The notes beneath the pieces were generated by a model. It searched no databases and had not been told where the DNA came from. It worked only from the letters and a program-made list of their open reading frames with translations. A stretch of DNA of 64,000 nucleotides from Eutreptiella sp. 'Long Island Sound 2002'. Lineage: Eukaryota > Euglenozoa > Euglenophyceae > Eutreptiales > Eutreptiaceae. The first letter of the stretch is position 1. The number at the start of each line of letters is the position of its first letter. Shown one piece after another: positions 22,023 through 34,000 of this stretch. A program made the translations under genes and the position numbers. The DNA lies in the NCBI GenBank assembly GCA_964036045.1, contig OZ038378.1, positions 27,489,450 through 27,553,449 of the forward strand, given 5' to 3'.

Positions 22023-23665
22023 CGACTAAGGCAATCTGCCACAGTGTTGTCCTTCCCCGGGACGTATACGACGCTGAGGTCGAACTTGGCGAACGTCTCA
22101 TGCCATCGGGCCCTCCTTGCCGCCGGTCCCGAGGGGGTGTCGACGTGCTCCTTGTGCCAACTCTGCAAGGACTGATGGTCCGTGCAAACCACCACGGGTT
22201 GCAATCCGATGTGGCCAGACCACTTCCTGAGCGCACAAACAATGGCGTACGTCTCCTTCTCCCCCGCGGTCCAGGTACGGCGTTGTCCCTCGGGCAGGAT
22301 CCGACTCCAAAACGCCACGGGTACGTGTGACCCGTCGTCCCGGATCTGCTCGAGGACTGCCCCTACAGCATAGTCCGAGGCGTCCGTCCGTAGCACAAAT
22401 CCCTTGTCCGGGTCCACCAAGAATAGCCCCAGTTGCCCCAGGAGTCGCTCATTCAGGCGGCTGAATGCATCTTCGGCCTCAGGGGTCCAGGCAAGCTTCT
22501 TTTTGCTCCCCTTCCGGCCATCGACCTTGCCCACTTGCAGCATCTTGTGCAGCGGCCCCGAGAGTTCTGCATACATTCGGACATAGCCAGAATAGTAGTT
22601 GCAGAACCCCATGAAGGATCGGAGTTCGCTGATGGTCTGGGGCTTTTCCCAGTGGTGCAGGGAAGCCAGCTTCCCAGGCATGGGACGGCGTTGCCCGTGA
22701 CCAACCATGTGACCCGCGAACTCCACTTCCTTCACGAAGAGTGAGGCTTTGGTGGGCTTGCACACCATTTTGTGCTTGTCCAGCTCACTGAGCACTCGGC
22801 GCAGATCCTTCTCATGCGCTTCGATGAGCTCATCCTCAGTCATATTCTCCATGCCAGACCCGATAATGATGTCATCCACGAAGGGATCGGCACAATCCCG
22901 GACTGGACCCAATAGGTCCTCCATCATGCGCTGGAAAGCGGCGTTGCCATTCTTGGCGCCCATGGGCACCACTTTCCACAGCATGGGCCCTAGCGGCGTC
23001 AACATCGCTGTGCAGGGCCTGGAGTCCGGGTGTAGCGGCATCAGGTGATAACCGTGTTTCAGGTCCAACACCGTGAAAATCCGCTTTTTCTGTTGTTTTT
23101 GGGGGATGGAGTCGATCAGGGGAAGCGAGTACGAGTCGTGCTCAGTCTGCTCGTTCAAACCCCTGTGGTCAACCACCAACCTCCACTCGCCCTACTCCTT
23201 CTTGGGCACGATGAGAGCTGGGCTGGCCCACTCACTGTCGGAGGGTTCGATCCATCCCCGCTCAATGAACTCGGCCAACAGCTTCTTCATGGCCTCGGCC
23301 CGATCGCCCTGAAGTTGGTACTCCCGATGACGATAGATCTTGGGGTTCGGCTTCAGCTTGATCTTCGCTGTATCAAACCATGCACGATCTGGAGGGTTCT
23401 TGTTGGCGACGCCACTGAATAGCCACGGATAGGCATCGATCAGCCTCTCCTTCAGCTCGGCGACGTTCGGATTCTCCTGGGCCTCTTCAGCCGCTTGCTT
23501 CGGTATCGATACAACCGACCGCACTGCGGTATAGGCCTCTTCCGGGTCCGAATCCGACTTCTCCTCGTCCGATATGCCGTCTTCATCGTCGTGGGGTGCA
23601 CTTCCCACCGATAATCTTCGGAAATTTGCGGCGTCGGGCTGGTTACTGTCGCTATTGGCCCCCAT
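21797..23665 (-). pseudogene. pol: Chromo-I reverse transcriptase and RNase H, minus copy
   Basis: This is the counterpart of plus 15932-17839. The frame is continuous from 23665 to 21797 except for TAG at 23192-23194, where the plus copy has AAG (Lys). RT motifs include VVDHRGLN, VLDLKHGYH and FVDDII; RNase H has TDASDYAVGA, TAGEKETYAIV and CTDHQSLQSW. The last codons before 21797 run out of frame, and integrase continues in another frame from about 22022-21800. The segment at 23665-23640 shows NFRRLSVG, the sequence that reads as a stop in the plus copy. Confidence 0.85.
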
Positions 23666-23692
23666 TCTTGGAAAATCCCACGTTGGCGAGTC

Positions 23693-25225
23693 CTACCGAA
23701 CCGGACCATCGTATTGGTCCGCGATGTGATCCATGACCCTCGCCACGAACTCATCCTTCTCGTACTTGCCGGTGACCAACATCTTGTCATCCCACCAATG
23801 CGGAGATGTGACCATCGCCCGCCTCTTCTTGGCTGCCACACGGTCGTGCATCCCCATCCGCATGTAGTTGACGACGTCGTCAATCTCGGCGTGGGACAGG
23901 ACGTCAATGCAATCAATGGGCTGATCCGTCCCCTCCTTGGGCTCAAACATGACCTTCATGGGCACCGCCTCCACCCTACGGATGAATGCTTCATCACCTG
24001 TGGGCTGGGCTTGCGCCCCATCCACCAGGAAAGCCTTGGTACCCCACGCTTGACCCGGGGAGGGCATTGATACACCCTTGGCGTCGATGAACAACTCCTC
24101 CTCTGGCCCGAATGACATCTCGTTCAGGGTGATGGAGTCCAGCGTCGACTTGAGACCCTCCAGCGGACATGGGGTGGATCCTATGCCGGTTATGACCAGG
24201 ACCCCCTTCGCCCTATCCGCGACGATCTTCTCCACCGTACGTCTAGTATTGTCCAGGGAGCCATGCCAATACATGGGCCCCCACTCCTTCAAACCCCAAT
24301 GCCTGTGCCAGGCTGAGTCTCCTCAATGCCAATGCCTCCTACACTTCCGCAAAAGTGGGGCATCCCGGGAAGCGAAGACGTCCGTCTCGGGCGTTTCGGC
24401 TCCCAGCGTCTGGATCATCCTGTCATACACCTGCGGCGCCATTCCATACTCCGTGAGCTGAACTCCGCGGTCTCCTCTGGACTTGGCACCCACAGCTTGC
24501 ACCGCTCGGACAATCCGATCCTCTTCCTCAGCATTCCATTGGGATGATCCACATGCATAGTCCGTGGACAACCATGTAAGGCATTCATTATCCTCCCGGA
24601 CCAGCGTTGCGCAAAGGGGAAGGGCTCCAATGGCATTTGCCACCATCAAGTCATACTCCATGATCATATCCCAATCTGTAATGTCGGCCACATAGAAGTT
24701 CCCGGATAGAGTGCTTCTCTTCGCCAAATCAGGGCGGTTCAAGCGGTCATGCTCCCAGAATTCCATACTGATCGTGGCCTCATGGGTGCCACCACCCATA
24801 ATCTCACCTTTGGCCACCTTCAGGCGTACCGGTCTACGGCTGGGCTGCAGGGATTCCTCCTTGAACAACCCTCTCCGGACCAGGCTCACCTGGGCACCCG
24901 TATCCACCAAAGCATCCACCACCAACTCCTCTTGTCCGCACCGTACACGCACCTTCAAGTGCAACTGCCGCTCGTCGCCATGCGGTGTATGGATGACTCT
25001 CACGGCATGCAACTCCAGCACGTCCGGGTGCATCAGGACTTCGAGGGTATGATCACGGATGGTGTAGATCTTGGGTTGGTCTTGCCCGTCCACGGGGCTC
25101 TCCGTGGTCGCTCCTTCCTTCTTACCACGTCCCTTGCCCATATAAACTTCCCTTGGCAGGGCGCTCCAGGGGTTGGGAGTGGCAAAACTTAGTGGTTTTG
25201 GCTCTTCTGGAGCCTTCTTTGGCAC
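23693..25225 (-). pseudogene. pol: Chromo-I protease plus extra domain, minus copy
   Basis: The retropepsin motif ALVDTGAQVSLV lies near 24890-24925 on the minus strand, followed by the same extra domain as in the plus copy (TDVFASRD near 24380, YWHGSLDN near 24265, RAKGVLVITG near 24200). Stops in frame are TGA at 24323-24325, inside the extra domain, and TAG at 23693-23695, where the plus copy has TCG. The extra domain is thus present in two copies diverged by several percent, so it belongs to the family. Confidence 0.8.
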
Positions 25226-25306
25226 CCGATGTGCCTTCGCTTTCTCTGGGATTCCACTGATTTTCGGAGAAGAGACCTCGGAGGTCCCACTGCCGTGGGG
25301 GCTCCT

Positions 25307-27640
25307 CTAGACTTGGCTTCCCGCAGCCCCCTCCGGCTGCGATCCGCCAGGACTTTGTCCACCACGTTGCTGGGCTTTGAGTTCCTCCAACGTCCTCAAC
25401 ATGTCCTCAGCAACCTCCTCGATCGACCTCACTCGTCGGTCTTGGCCAGGTCCACCACCATAGCCTCTTCCTCCGCCTTTCCCTTGGCCCTTGCCTTGGC
25501 CTTTTCCCCCGTCTCCGCCCTTCGCCTTCCAATCGGCCATCTGCTGCTCCTTGGGCTTCTTCTCGGGGTGGGCGGTGAAGTAGGCCTTCTTGTCCGCCTC
25601 ATACACCTTGCACTGACGGTGGTCGTGTGCATGTTTGTTTCCCTTGCCATAACATACCCAGCACCTGTCGTGCTGAGACCTGTACTCCCGGAACGAGAGC
25701 GGTGGGTTCCCGATCCTCCTTGGCTCATTGCCCTTCTTGGGTCCCACCCGGCTCCATCTGGACCGATCCTGCCCATGGTTCCTCACGTTGTGCGCCACAA
25801 ACGCGAAGAAGTGGGCCTCCTCGTGATCCTCCCGGGACCAGGTCCAGTGGTCTTGGCCAGTTCCACTACCATTCTCCGCGGAGTTGGCCGTGTCCTCCTG
25901 GATCTCCCGATGATGGCGGTCTTCTCGGTGGCCTCGCTGTCCATGACCATGTCGATCCTGCACGTGGGCCTCGTTCTTCGCATGGAGCTTCAACTCCACC
26001 GTGATGTACTTCACGATTTCGTCCAGGCTCATGCGGGCGAAGATGACCTGCATCCTCAGCGGCTCCCCGCGCCTCCACTCCACGTTGTTGAGGCGCAGCA
26101 ACCTTTGCCCCATGGTGTCTCCAAATACCTCCACGTACACGGCGTTCTTCAGTCCCAACATCCGGTTGAGCTCGCCCAGGTTCCTCCTGAAGAACTCCAT
26201 GATACCCGCATGGGTATCCTTCGCCGCCATGATCCTCACCGCCACGCGCTTCTTGGCTCGCTTCTTCTCCTCGTCCTCCACTCGCCTCTTCCAGTGGCCA
26301 GGGAGGACGTCCTTCAGCAAGTGACGGATCTCGCTGGACTCGTTCCAGTCCTCAACCAGCTTGAGGCTCCGTAGGTACTTCCGCAGGTACCGGTTCCACT
26401 CCCGGACCCGCAACTCACCGCGGTCCAGCTGCAGCAGGATGGACCACAAGTCCTCCAGCTTCTGGTTCGGAGCGTCCACCCGCTCCTCATCCTCCAACCA
26501 CTGGAGGCAGGCCTGCTCGGTCTGGATCAATCCTTCCCTGATCTGATCCCGCAGCTCCTCCTTCAGGTCCTGCGCCAGCCGGTGTGGGAATGTCCGACAT
26601 ACCCACTTGTCCCGCGGCGCTCCCCGCATCTCGCCGACGACCTCCTCGGCGAAGTCCTCCCAATCCAGGATGAAGTCGTCCAGGTTGGAGGGTTTGCCAT
26701 CATAGTAGGGGATTTTGATTCCCCTGAGGTCGTCAATCCTGATGGCGTCTCCGACGTAGCCACCACTCCTACGAGACGGATACCACCTGTGGCCGGGGGG
26801 TGTGAGTACACTCCCCGTACATCCCTCTCCTCCATGCAGTGCGGTCCAGTTGGGCCTGAACCCATGGGGTTTGAAATGCGGGAGGGACTTGCTCCGTCGG
26901 CCGTCCATATCCCCGTATTGGGGTCCTTTGCCCACAGGTTGCCGCCTGGATGACCTCGACCATGTCCGTCGGCGCTTCCCATGGTTTGCCCCTGCATGGT
27001 CTGGCTCTGGATCTCCTCTTCCGCATAAACTGCATGGGCAGTCGTAGTGATCGGAAGATCCTAGGCGGCATGGGACATCTGTACCGTCAGGCTCCTCGGG
27101 TCCCTGGTTACGTGCCCTTCCCGCATGGACCCAGCCGGTGCCGTGTGTTCCCCAAGCATTGTGGATTCGCTGAACATGGGAACAAACGGCAGCGCACCCG
27201 GGTCAACACGCGGAGGCGCGTATGGTGCCTCTGCCGGGCCGCCCATGGGTTTATCCATGGCGCTCCGGAGGGTTTTAACCCGCTCCACCAGCTCTGCCGC
27301 TGCTGGCTTTGCTGGGAGCTCCAGACCCGAGGTGAGGGGCTGTCGCTCCTCTAGCCTTTTCAGGCGTCCTGACATGTCCTCCACTAGGTGGAGGAGGCTG
27401 TCCACCACTCGCTGCTGCTTCTGCAGGGCCAGCTCTAGATTCTGCCGGTACCGGTCCTGTTCCGCTCGCAGCTCCGCCATGTCTCTCTCCGCGGCCGACT
27501 GGTCATCCAGGATCCCGGCGACGTCCTCCTCTAGCCCGTCCCTCGCGTTGTCCAGGCGGTCGGGGCGATGCACGATGGCGTCCATCCCCATCTTTGGGTA
27601 CTTGCCCATGAGGAAGGACACGTGCTCGCAGTGGCACTCA
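25307..27640 (-). pseudogene. gag: Chromo-I Gag, C-terminal three quarters, minus copy
   Basis: This is the counterpart of plus 11890-14233. Open pieces at 27621-27061, 26997-26563 and 26935-25307 are in different frames, so at least two indels lie between about 27060 and 26760. The 26935-25307 piece holds the capsid-like region and the zinc knuckle (CWVCYGKGN with later His and Cys, CX2CX8HX4C). It reads CGA where the plus copy has its premature TGA, and ends at the shared UAG (25307-25309). The left end of the gag match at 27640 is interrupted by Cap-LTR and resumes at 38870. Confidence 0.85.
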
Positions 27641-27645
27641 GCGTG
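27641..27645 (+). repeat. Target site duplication of Cap-LTR, left copy
   Basis: GCGTG here and at 38865-38869 flank Cap-LTR. A single copy is what the uninterrupted gag would have at this point. Confidence 0.8.
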
Positions 27646-28720
27646 AGTTGAAAAAAATAGATTTCTATCAAGGTCGCTACAGTTCCGCTGATTGAGTTGC
27701 AGATTTAGACAGTACAGTGCCAGACAGAGGACAGTACAGTGCCAGACAGATCGCGTCGTCTTCGAGCCGCGATCAGTGCGGATGGTGCGTTATCAATTCT
27801 TTCAATCAATTCAATTCTGTCACGTAATCATATTGGTGCTGTTTAAAGATCGTGATTGGTTAGTTTAGGCTGTGTTGCAGCCAGCGGTGCCGTCGCCCGA
27901 ACATGCGAATGTAGGGATTCATTAAGTTTGATTCTGATTGAACATTTATCCTCTTCAATTGATTAGTTCGCTTTCGAGGTGGGAATCGTAGATTCATGAT
28001 GGTGCACCACTATTTTGCTTTGTCGCTTTCCATGTGTTGCATTCACATACTTTCATTACACTCATTGCATTGTTATGCATTCATTCCATTCAAGCATGTG
28101 TTGTTTGTTTACTGTTGTTTGGATTTGGGTTGTTACACGTAGTGATGTCCATTGCATGGTTTATTATTGTTTAGTTACGGGCAAGGATAAAGGTAATGCA
28201 AGCATGATATTGGATTTGGTGTCACACGTCTCCCATGCTTTGTTTAGCATGGAGCCGTGGTGAGCCCGGTTCCGTCCATTGGGGTAGAGCCGTAAGGATC
28301 TTGAATGCCTTGGCCACCACGACCCGCCGCTGTGGAGAATCAGAAATGGTGGGGCCTTGGCAACGGCACGGCGGCCCCACATCGTCAACAATGACTCGGA
28401 CGTACACGTGGTGAATTCCTTTGTATCTTCCTTGCTTCGCCTTTACTTGCTCGTAGTTTTGTTTGTTATGTTTGCGGGTATGACCCTAGGAGTATTTTGA
28501 ATTGAAATATTTTTATGCAAACTTTCACATAAATTGTTTTAGATAAATTTTTGCTCGTGTGCACCCCTCCCAAAAATTACATAGTTTTCTGAGCCCATTT
28601 TCCAATCTTTGTTTTGTAGGTTTTGCTAACCATTGAGTAGTTGAAATATAAGCATTTTGGGGATATTCTATAGTAAGTCATACCTTACTACGGAGTCGAG
28701 TAGTTCTCTTTTTTCTTTGT
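27646..28720 (+). repeat. Cap-LTR 5' LTR (1,075 bp)
   Basis: This direct repeat of 37790-38864 has the same length. By hand comparison I count about 25 differences, roughly 97.7% identity, suggesting a fairly recent insertion. It starts AGTTGAAAAAAATAG and ends CTCTTTTTTCTTTGT. It is followed at once by a primer-binding site. It holds no convincing ORF and is more AT-rich than the Chromo-I DNA around it. Confidence 0.9.
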
Positions 28721-28731
28721 GGTAGCAGAGG
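28720..28731 (+). other. Primer-binding site of Cap-LTR (initiator tRNA-Met type)
   Basis: TGGTAGCAGAGG overlaps the last base of the 5' LTR and continues as GTTTTCC. The same 12-mer serves the other LTR elements here. It sets the transcription direction of Cap-LTR as plus. Confidence 0.75.
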
Positions 28732-29169
28732 TTTTCCTAATTTTGTGGCAAGCCAACAAATTTTAGGACTTTCTTGCGCCGACTCCGGAAATGCTCTTTT
28801 CGAGCAAGGGATTCTTGCTTTGCCATGGGTTGTTGAGTCTTGCTTTGCTTCCCTTTCCTTCTTCCTCACGGACTACCGGGCGCTTGCGCTTGGGCGCCCT
28901 TAAAAAATAAAAACAAAGCCGCACCTCCGCTTGGGTGCTGCAAGAAATGCAAGCATGCCCCTTTGACACTTTGGACATCGCCAAGAGTTGCCAAGGACCG
29001 GTGGAGTCACCTGGGCCCCTTGGTGACTAGCCCCGGGGATTCCCAAGCCCCATGGGTCGTGTCTTCTTGTGTCTCGGTTTCCCAGAGGATGTTAAACATT
29101 TTTGGGAAAGTTTTATCCCGTAAATTTTTGTTCCGTTGTGTCCTTGCTTGTCTTGGTTTCCTTGTTTTC

Positions 29170-29556
29170 CATCACCCCATCGACAACGAAGTCTTCGACA
29201 CCACTATCTCCAATGCTTCATGCTTCACCAACGGAACGTTCGGTGTTTGCAAGCTTTTGGCTGAGAACTTCGGCATTGAGTACGGTACCATGACCACCAT
29301 CCACTCCTACAATGGAGACAAGATGATCTTGGACGGCCGTCACTCTGGTTTACTTCGTGACCGTGTTGGAGCTATGAACATCGTGCCCAACTTCATAGAA
29401 GTCACCGAAGCCTTCGTTCTCCTGCTGCCTTAGTCGAAGGGCGAGTTGAACGGTATCGCTCCCCATGTTCCTACTCGCAATGTGGGCGTCGTAGACTTGG
29501 TTGCAAAGACCCTCACGAAGACCGACGAGCAGGCCGATATGAACGATGACTCATCC
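29170..29556 (+). pseudogene. GAPDH: GAPDH fragment, plastid/cyanobacterial type
   Basis: The frame across 29170-29556 matches the catalytic part of glyceraldehyde-3-phosphate dehydrogenase. ISNASC carries the active-site Cys, FGIEYGTMTTIHSYNGD the active-site His region, then ILDGRH and AMNIVPN follow. After a stop (TAG, 29431-29433) the same frame gives KGELNGIAPHVPTRN and VGVVDLVAKT, the conserved KGKLNG...VPTPNVSVVDLV region. The match runs without an intron through about 125 codons, as a retrocopy or single exon would. Substitutions at strict positions (SNASCFTNG instead of SNASCTTNC) and the stop show decay. The N-terminal NAD-binding half is absent. Confidence 0.8.
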
Positions 29557-30916
29557 TCCTCCGCGCCATCGCCCTTGCCCTGCTGCTGGGCATGACGCCT
29601 CTTCGGGCCATGTGGCCAAAGGGAGAAATTACGAGAACGACATTCTTTCAATTAGGAATGATATTTTTGTGTGTTGCATCCCTTTGTTGGGGTTTTGCCT
29701 TTGCCGCAGTAGTTCCTGCCCTTTGTCGTGCGTGTGAAGATTATTCGTAGGTGTGTGTATGGTACGGCTCATCATGTTGCTTACTCTGTGAGTAGGAGGC
29801 ACGGACGTGCACCAAAAATTTGCCTCGTGCTTGGGTTCATGAATTTACCCCTTCTCTTGCTTCATCGTCTCATGAGAGCCGTGGTCATCGCCAATGTACG
29901 GCTTAGCTACCGCCGTGTTCAAGCTGCAAAAATGGTAGGTTTGATGATGCGTTTGCCGGTTGTGAGTGCTTGCCTTCATGTGTACATCTTTATGGTTGAG
30001 CGACTGACGCGTGGTGTTCATTTGTGTGTGTACGGGCACGGGTGTGAGAATGTGTGTTGGAATGCCACTTCTCGGTGCGTGCGTGGATATGTGCTGGCAC
30101 GTGAGGAGTACACTCGTGTGTGGAGGAGTTTGCGTTCACTCTTGCGTAGGTGAGTACGAGCAAACCTCGAGTCCACAGGTGTATTTTGATTAGATGATGC
30201 ACAGTTGTTGCGATGATACGCATGTAGTTAGCTTTACTACCGTATACCTAGAACTCAAGGTAAGATACAACCCGATGTACCTGGATGGCTGTGAGACGCC
30301 ATATTCACTGGTTTAGGACTGTTTGTGGATTGTATGATTGTTAGGAATAATGTATGCCTACAGTTGTACTACGTTTGTACTTGGTTTGATTACATTGCCT
30401 ACGTTGAGTACGCTGTCTTACCAGTCAAGTTCCTAACCTAGTCCCATCAGTATACTAGTGTACATTGACTTGGTATATGTTTTTTTTTTTTATGCGTCTG
30501 CCTTTATGTACCGTCGCTACCGTCCAGGTTGCCCTCACCTTGGTTCGCCGTGTCGGTGGATTTGGTTATTCGTTTTGCTTTCTTGTTTACTGTGCCCCAG
30601 ATCAACCCCGGGTGTGGGTTCGCTTGGAAATTCAGCCCAGCGCCTTATTCAGCTTACTGAGCGTAGCGTTGGGTGATCGGAGACCGTTTGCATGTGACCT
30701 AGTGCGATCAGCAATTTCCAGTCCACACCGAAAAGGTTTGGCCTTCGGAGGATCCACTGGCCATCCATTTACGATTGACAGGTGTTTGATTATGCACTGG
30801 ACAGAGCACGGTGCTTGTTTTCGCAGGCGCCCCCAAAAACACAGTGCGGTTCCCTGGCGCAGCCGCTGGTTATTATGACGACCGGTACAGGACCATGTGG
30901 ACGCTGCCCATGTTTG

Positions 30917-31090
30917 CCTGCACTGATGCCAGCCAGGTCCATCTGCACTGATGCCAGCCAGGTCCACCTGCACTGATGCCAGCCAGGTCCGCCTGCACTG
31001 ATGCTGCCCAAGTTCGCCTGCCCTGACGCCAGCGATGGGCGCGTGCACTGACGCCAACGAAGATAGGCTGCACTGAGGCCAGCCAGGCGC
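30917..31090 (+). repeat. 25-bp tandem array in Cap-LTR
   Basis: About seven copies of a 25-bp unit, based on TGCACTGATGCCAGCCAGGT plus five variable bases, stand in tandem. The first three or four are near identical and the later ones are degraded. Non-coding in context. Confidence 0.8.
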
Positions 31091-34000
31091 TGCACGAGGC
31101 CAACGATGGCTGCAAGGCCTACCCTCAGTGCTGCATCCGATTGGCTGCCTATGACTCCGTCAAGCAGGTGCAGGTGATGTCTTTCTTAGTTTGGAAGCCT
31201 GGTCTGGCTGCTGCCACTTCGTCCTGCCCTCCTGCTGGGCGATGGCTGGCACCACAGGCGAGAAGGACGTGAAGGTCTGGGGCCCCATGGACAACAACAG
31301 GGCGACCCGACCATCAGGTGCTCAGTGCACCTGTATCCCCCAGAGGACAACATGGACTTCGCCGAGAATCCCAGGGGACCGGGCGTCACCCGGGCACCCC
31401 TGTGGGTTAGCCCAGACACCCCTGCCTATTTTCTGGCTAAAGATTTGGGGGCCCTTTGCCCTCATTTTGGGCTGCCGAATTCGGCAAGCCAGTTAAAGGG
31501 AATTTCCTTCCCCTAGGATAGGTAACGCCAAGCCAGAGGGGCGGGGGGTTACGAAAAATCAGCTCTCCGGCACGCATTTTCTGTGCCAGGAGACCCCCCC
31601 CCCTTCATACACTCGGTGCTTGCGTGGGCGCTTCGCTTGGGCGCCAATCAATCAAGTGTGCCTGATTCTAACCCTGCGTTTCTTTCGTTCCTGCTTCTGT
31701 TCCCCTCTCTCATTTCCTCAAGACTGGATTCTTCATACACCCTGTCACTTGAGCCTGCTGGGAAAGCGATATCAGTGCCAGTAATGCAGATAGTCTGTTG
31801 CTCGAGAAGCTTCCATTCCTGGTTCACTTACAAAGTCCATCGACGCTCAGCAGCTGCCGGCCGTGAAGCAGGGTGCCCATTTTTCTTTCTAGTTCTGAGA
31901 GAGGGTACTGGAGGAGATTCTGGGGTAACTGCAAGTATCGAGGGTGTTGATGTCTATGTAGGAGGTCGACCTGTGTCCATCCCATAGTCCCTAGAGTGTG
32001 TGCCACTGTGAGTGCCACCGAGTGTGACCAGAGCAACCGGTATTACCACGAGGGTGTAGATCACCCACCGAGCAAAAATCTGTATAGCAGCTGTATAGCA
32101 GCTCAGGAGTGAGTTACTGTTTTTAGAGAAAACTCCGCTGCAGCCCAGGTTGATGTAGTTACGGTGTATTACGCGTACATTTACTTAGGAGTGATACTTA
32201 GAGGATATGACCTGATCCGTGAAATAGGGAGTACTCTATGTAAATGAGAACTCCTTGTGATGTAACGTACTATGACGGAGATACAGATATAGATTTACTA
32301 GCTGAATTTTAGGTAACCGGCGGTTATGACTCAGGTGAATACACACAGTGAGATGAACAGTACCCAGCTAGTTTGTCTGGTGATGGTAGTCTGTAGGATA
32401 CAGAGTGCCCCGTGTCATGTCCGTGGTGTGCTGATGCGCCGTTGTATAGGAGGTGTATAGGTGAACAGATTTATTGCTCGTGTACTGCTGTGAGTGCGAT
32501 GCAGTTACATTGATACCCCGTTGTCAGCCCTGAGGTGGCAAATACAGGTCTTGCCGATTTGAGGCCAGGGGGATGTTTGAGGCGACACTCCGATGGTGTC
32601 GGTCTCACTGTGCTGGCAATTGTTTGCTCGTGTCTACGTATGCCAGCCAGGGTGTGTGTGTGCGTGAGTACCTGTGCGCGCGTGTTCTGCGTCACGAGAG
32701 GTACCCAGAGCAAACACCCCCGCAAGACATTGGCTTCCCCTGTGGGGGGGAGATTTCGCTGTGATTGTGTAGTGTTGTTTTGAGCCTGTTAGTTTAGTTG
32801 CAAGTCAGCGAGTGCTTCTTGTTGGATAGGTGTCTCCCTTTTTTCTGCCTTTCCAATCAGCCCGTCTTTCAGTCGGTCTGCCTGTCTGTGTCTTGGTTGT
32901 GGTTGATTGTTTGTCGTTGACCTGATCCGTCGTTCCGGTTGCAGCACCAGGCGATACGCCACACTAACCCATAGTTGACCCATGTCATACAGCCATCTGC
33001 ATCTCAATGGGCATTTGGCCTGTTTGGTTTATGGCCCTGTTATCTGGCGCCAACCGGTGACAGGCAGTTATATCCGTGGTGGCAGTGACCGAGAGCCAGT
33101 CTGAGCGACCGCTGTATCCGAGTCAGCTGGCCAACCCGTTAGCCTGCACTCTGCAGGACCCCGCGACCTCGTTCTCTCTGCCTGACACCTTGTTGGCTGG
33201 AATGCCAGTGGCGAGTTCGCTGCGGCGTTCTCCACGGTGTCAGTGCATGGAGACGTCGTTGCCTTTCGTGCAGTGGTATGGAAGTGGTATGAATTTTCAA
33301 TTTTAGTTTCATGTATAGTGTTTTGTACCAGCTTACTTCCCTGTCGTTGGCACAAAAATCAGTGTCGTTCTCGCCTGTGTCTGCGTGTAATGTGAGGGAG
33401 TACCTAGTTATGTATTAATCATTCGTGACCCTGAGGATGGTCATGTCCTCAGGGTAAGGCAGTCTGTGGCAAGGACTGGAGGAATGACGACCCTTCCCCG
33501 TACCTGAGTCCGGAAGAAGCCAGAGATTTAGTTTACTGTCTGTACCTTTTTTTTGGCATCCTTCGTCTGATAGGAGGATAGCTGGTAACTGCCTAGTGTG
33601 ATGCAGGTAGTATGACAGTTGACTGTAATAGAAGTCCAGAGGTCAGTGATACCCTACAGGTGACTGAGTATACTAGTTCGTATGCGAGAGATGAACTTAG
33701 GTTTGATGGTAATACCCCTAGTCACTCCGATGATTACGGTCATAGCCGTGTCTACTGAAGCTATTCAGGAATGTAACAGTAGCTACACGGTTAGTTCTAC
33801 TGTGATGTACTGCGTGTTCACCTGGAGTGTCAGTCGCTGTGGCACTAATGTAACTCAGTGGCACCTTAGGACGGTCTGAGCTCTAGGAGTCGAAAGTCTG
33901 TAGTCCGTAGTCTGATGCTGCCGCACCCCAGTGTGACGTTCTTCCGTGTATTGTTTTTCCGTCGGTAGGGCCCAGCTATGGCATTGGGGAAGAGACAATT

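Noticed and set aside
29170-29556. Functional GAPDH gene
   Set aside because: Only part of the protein is present, with an in-frame stop and changes at strict positions, inside a retroelement.
30917-31090. Possible CRISPR-like array
   Set aside because: The units are contiguous 25-bp tandem copies without unique spacers, in a eukaryotic retroelement. It is a minisatellite.
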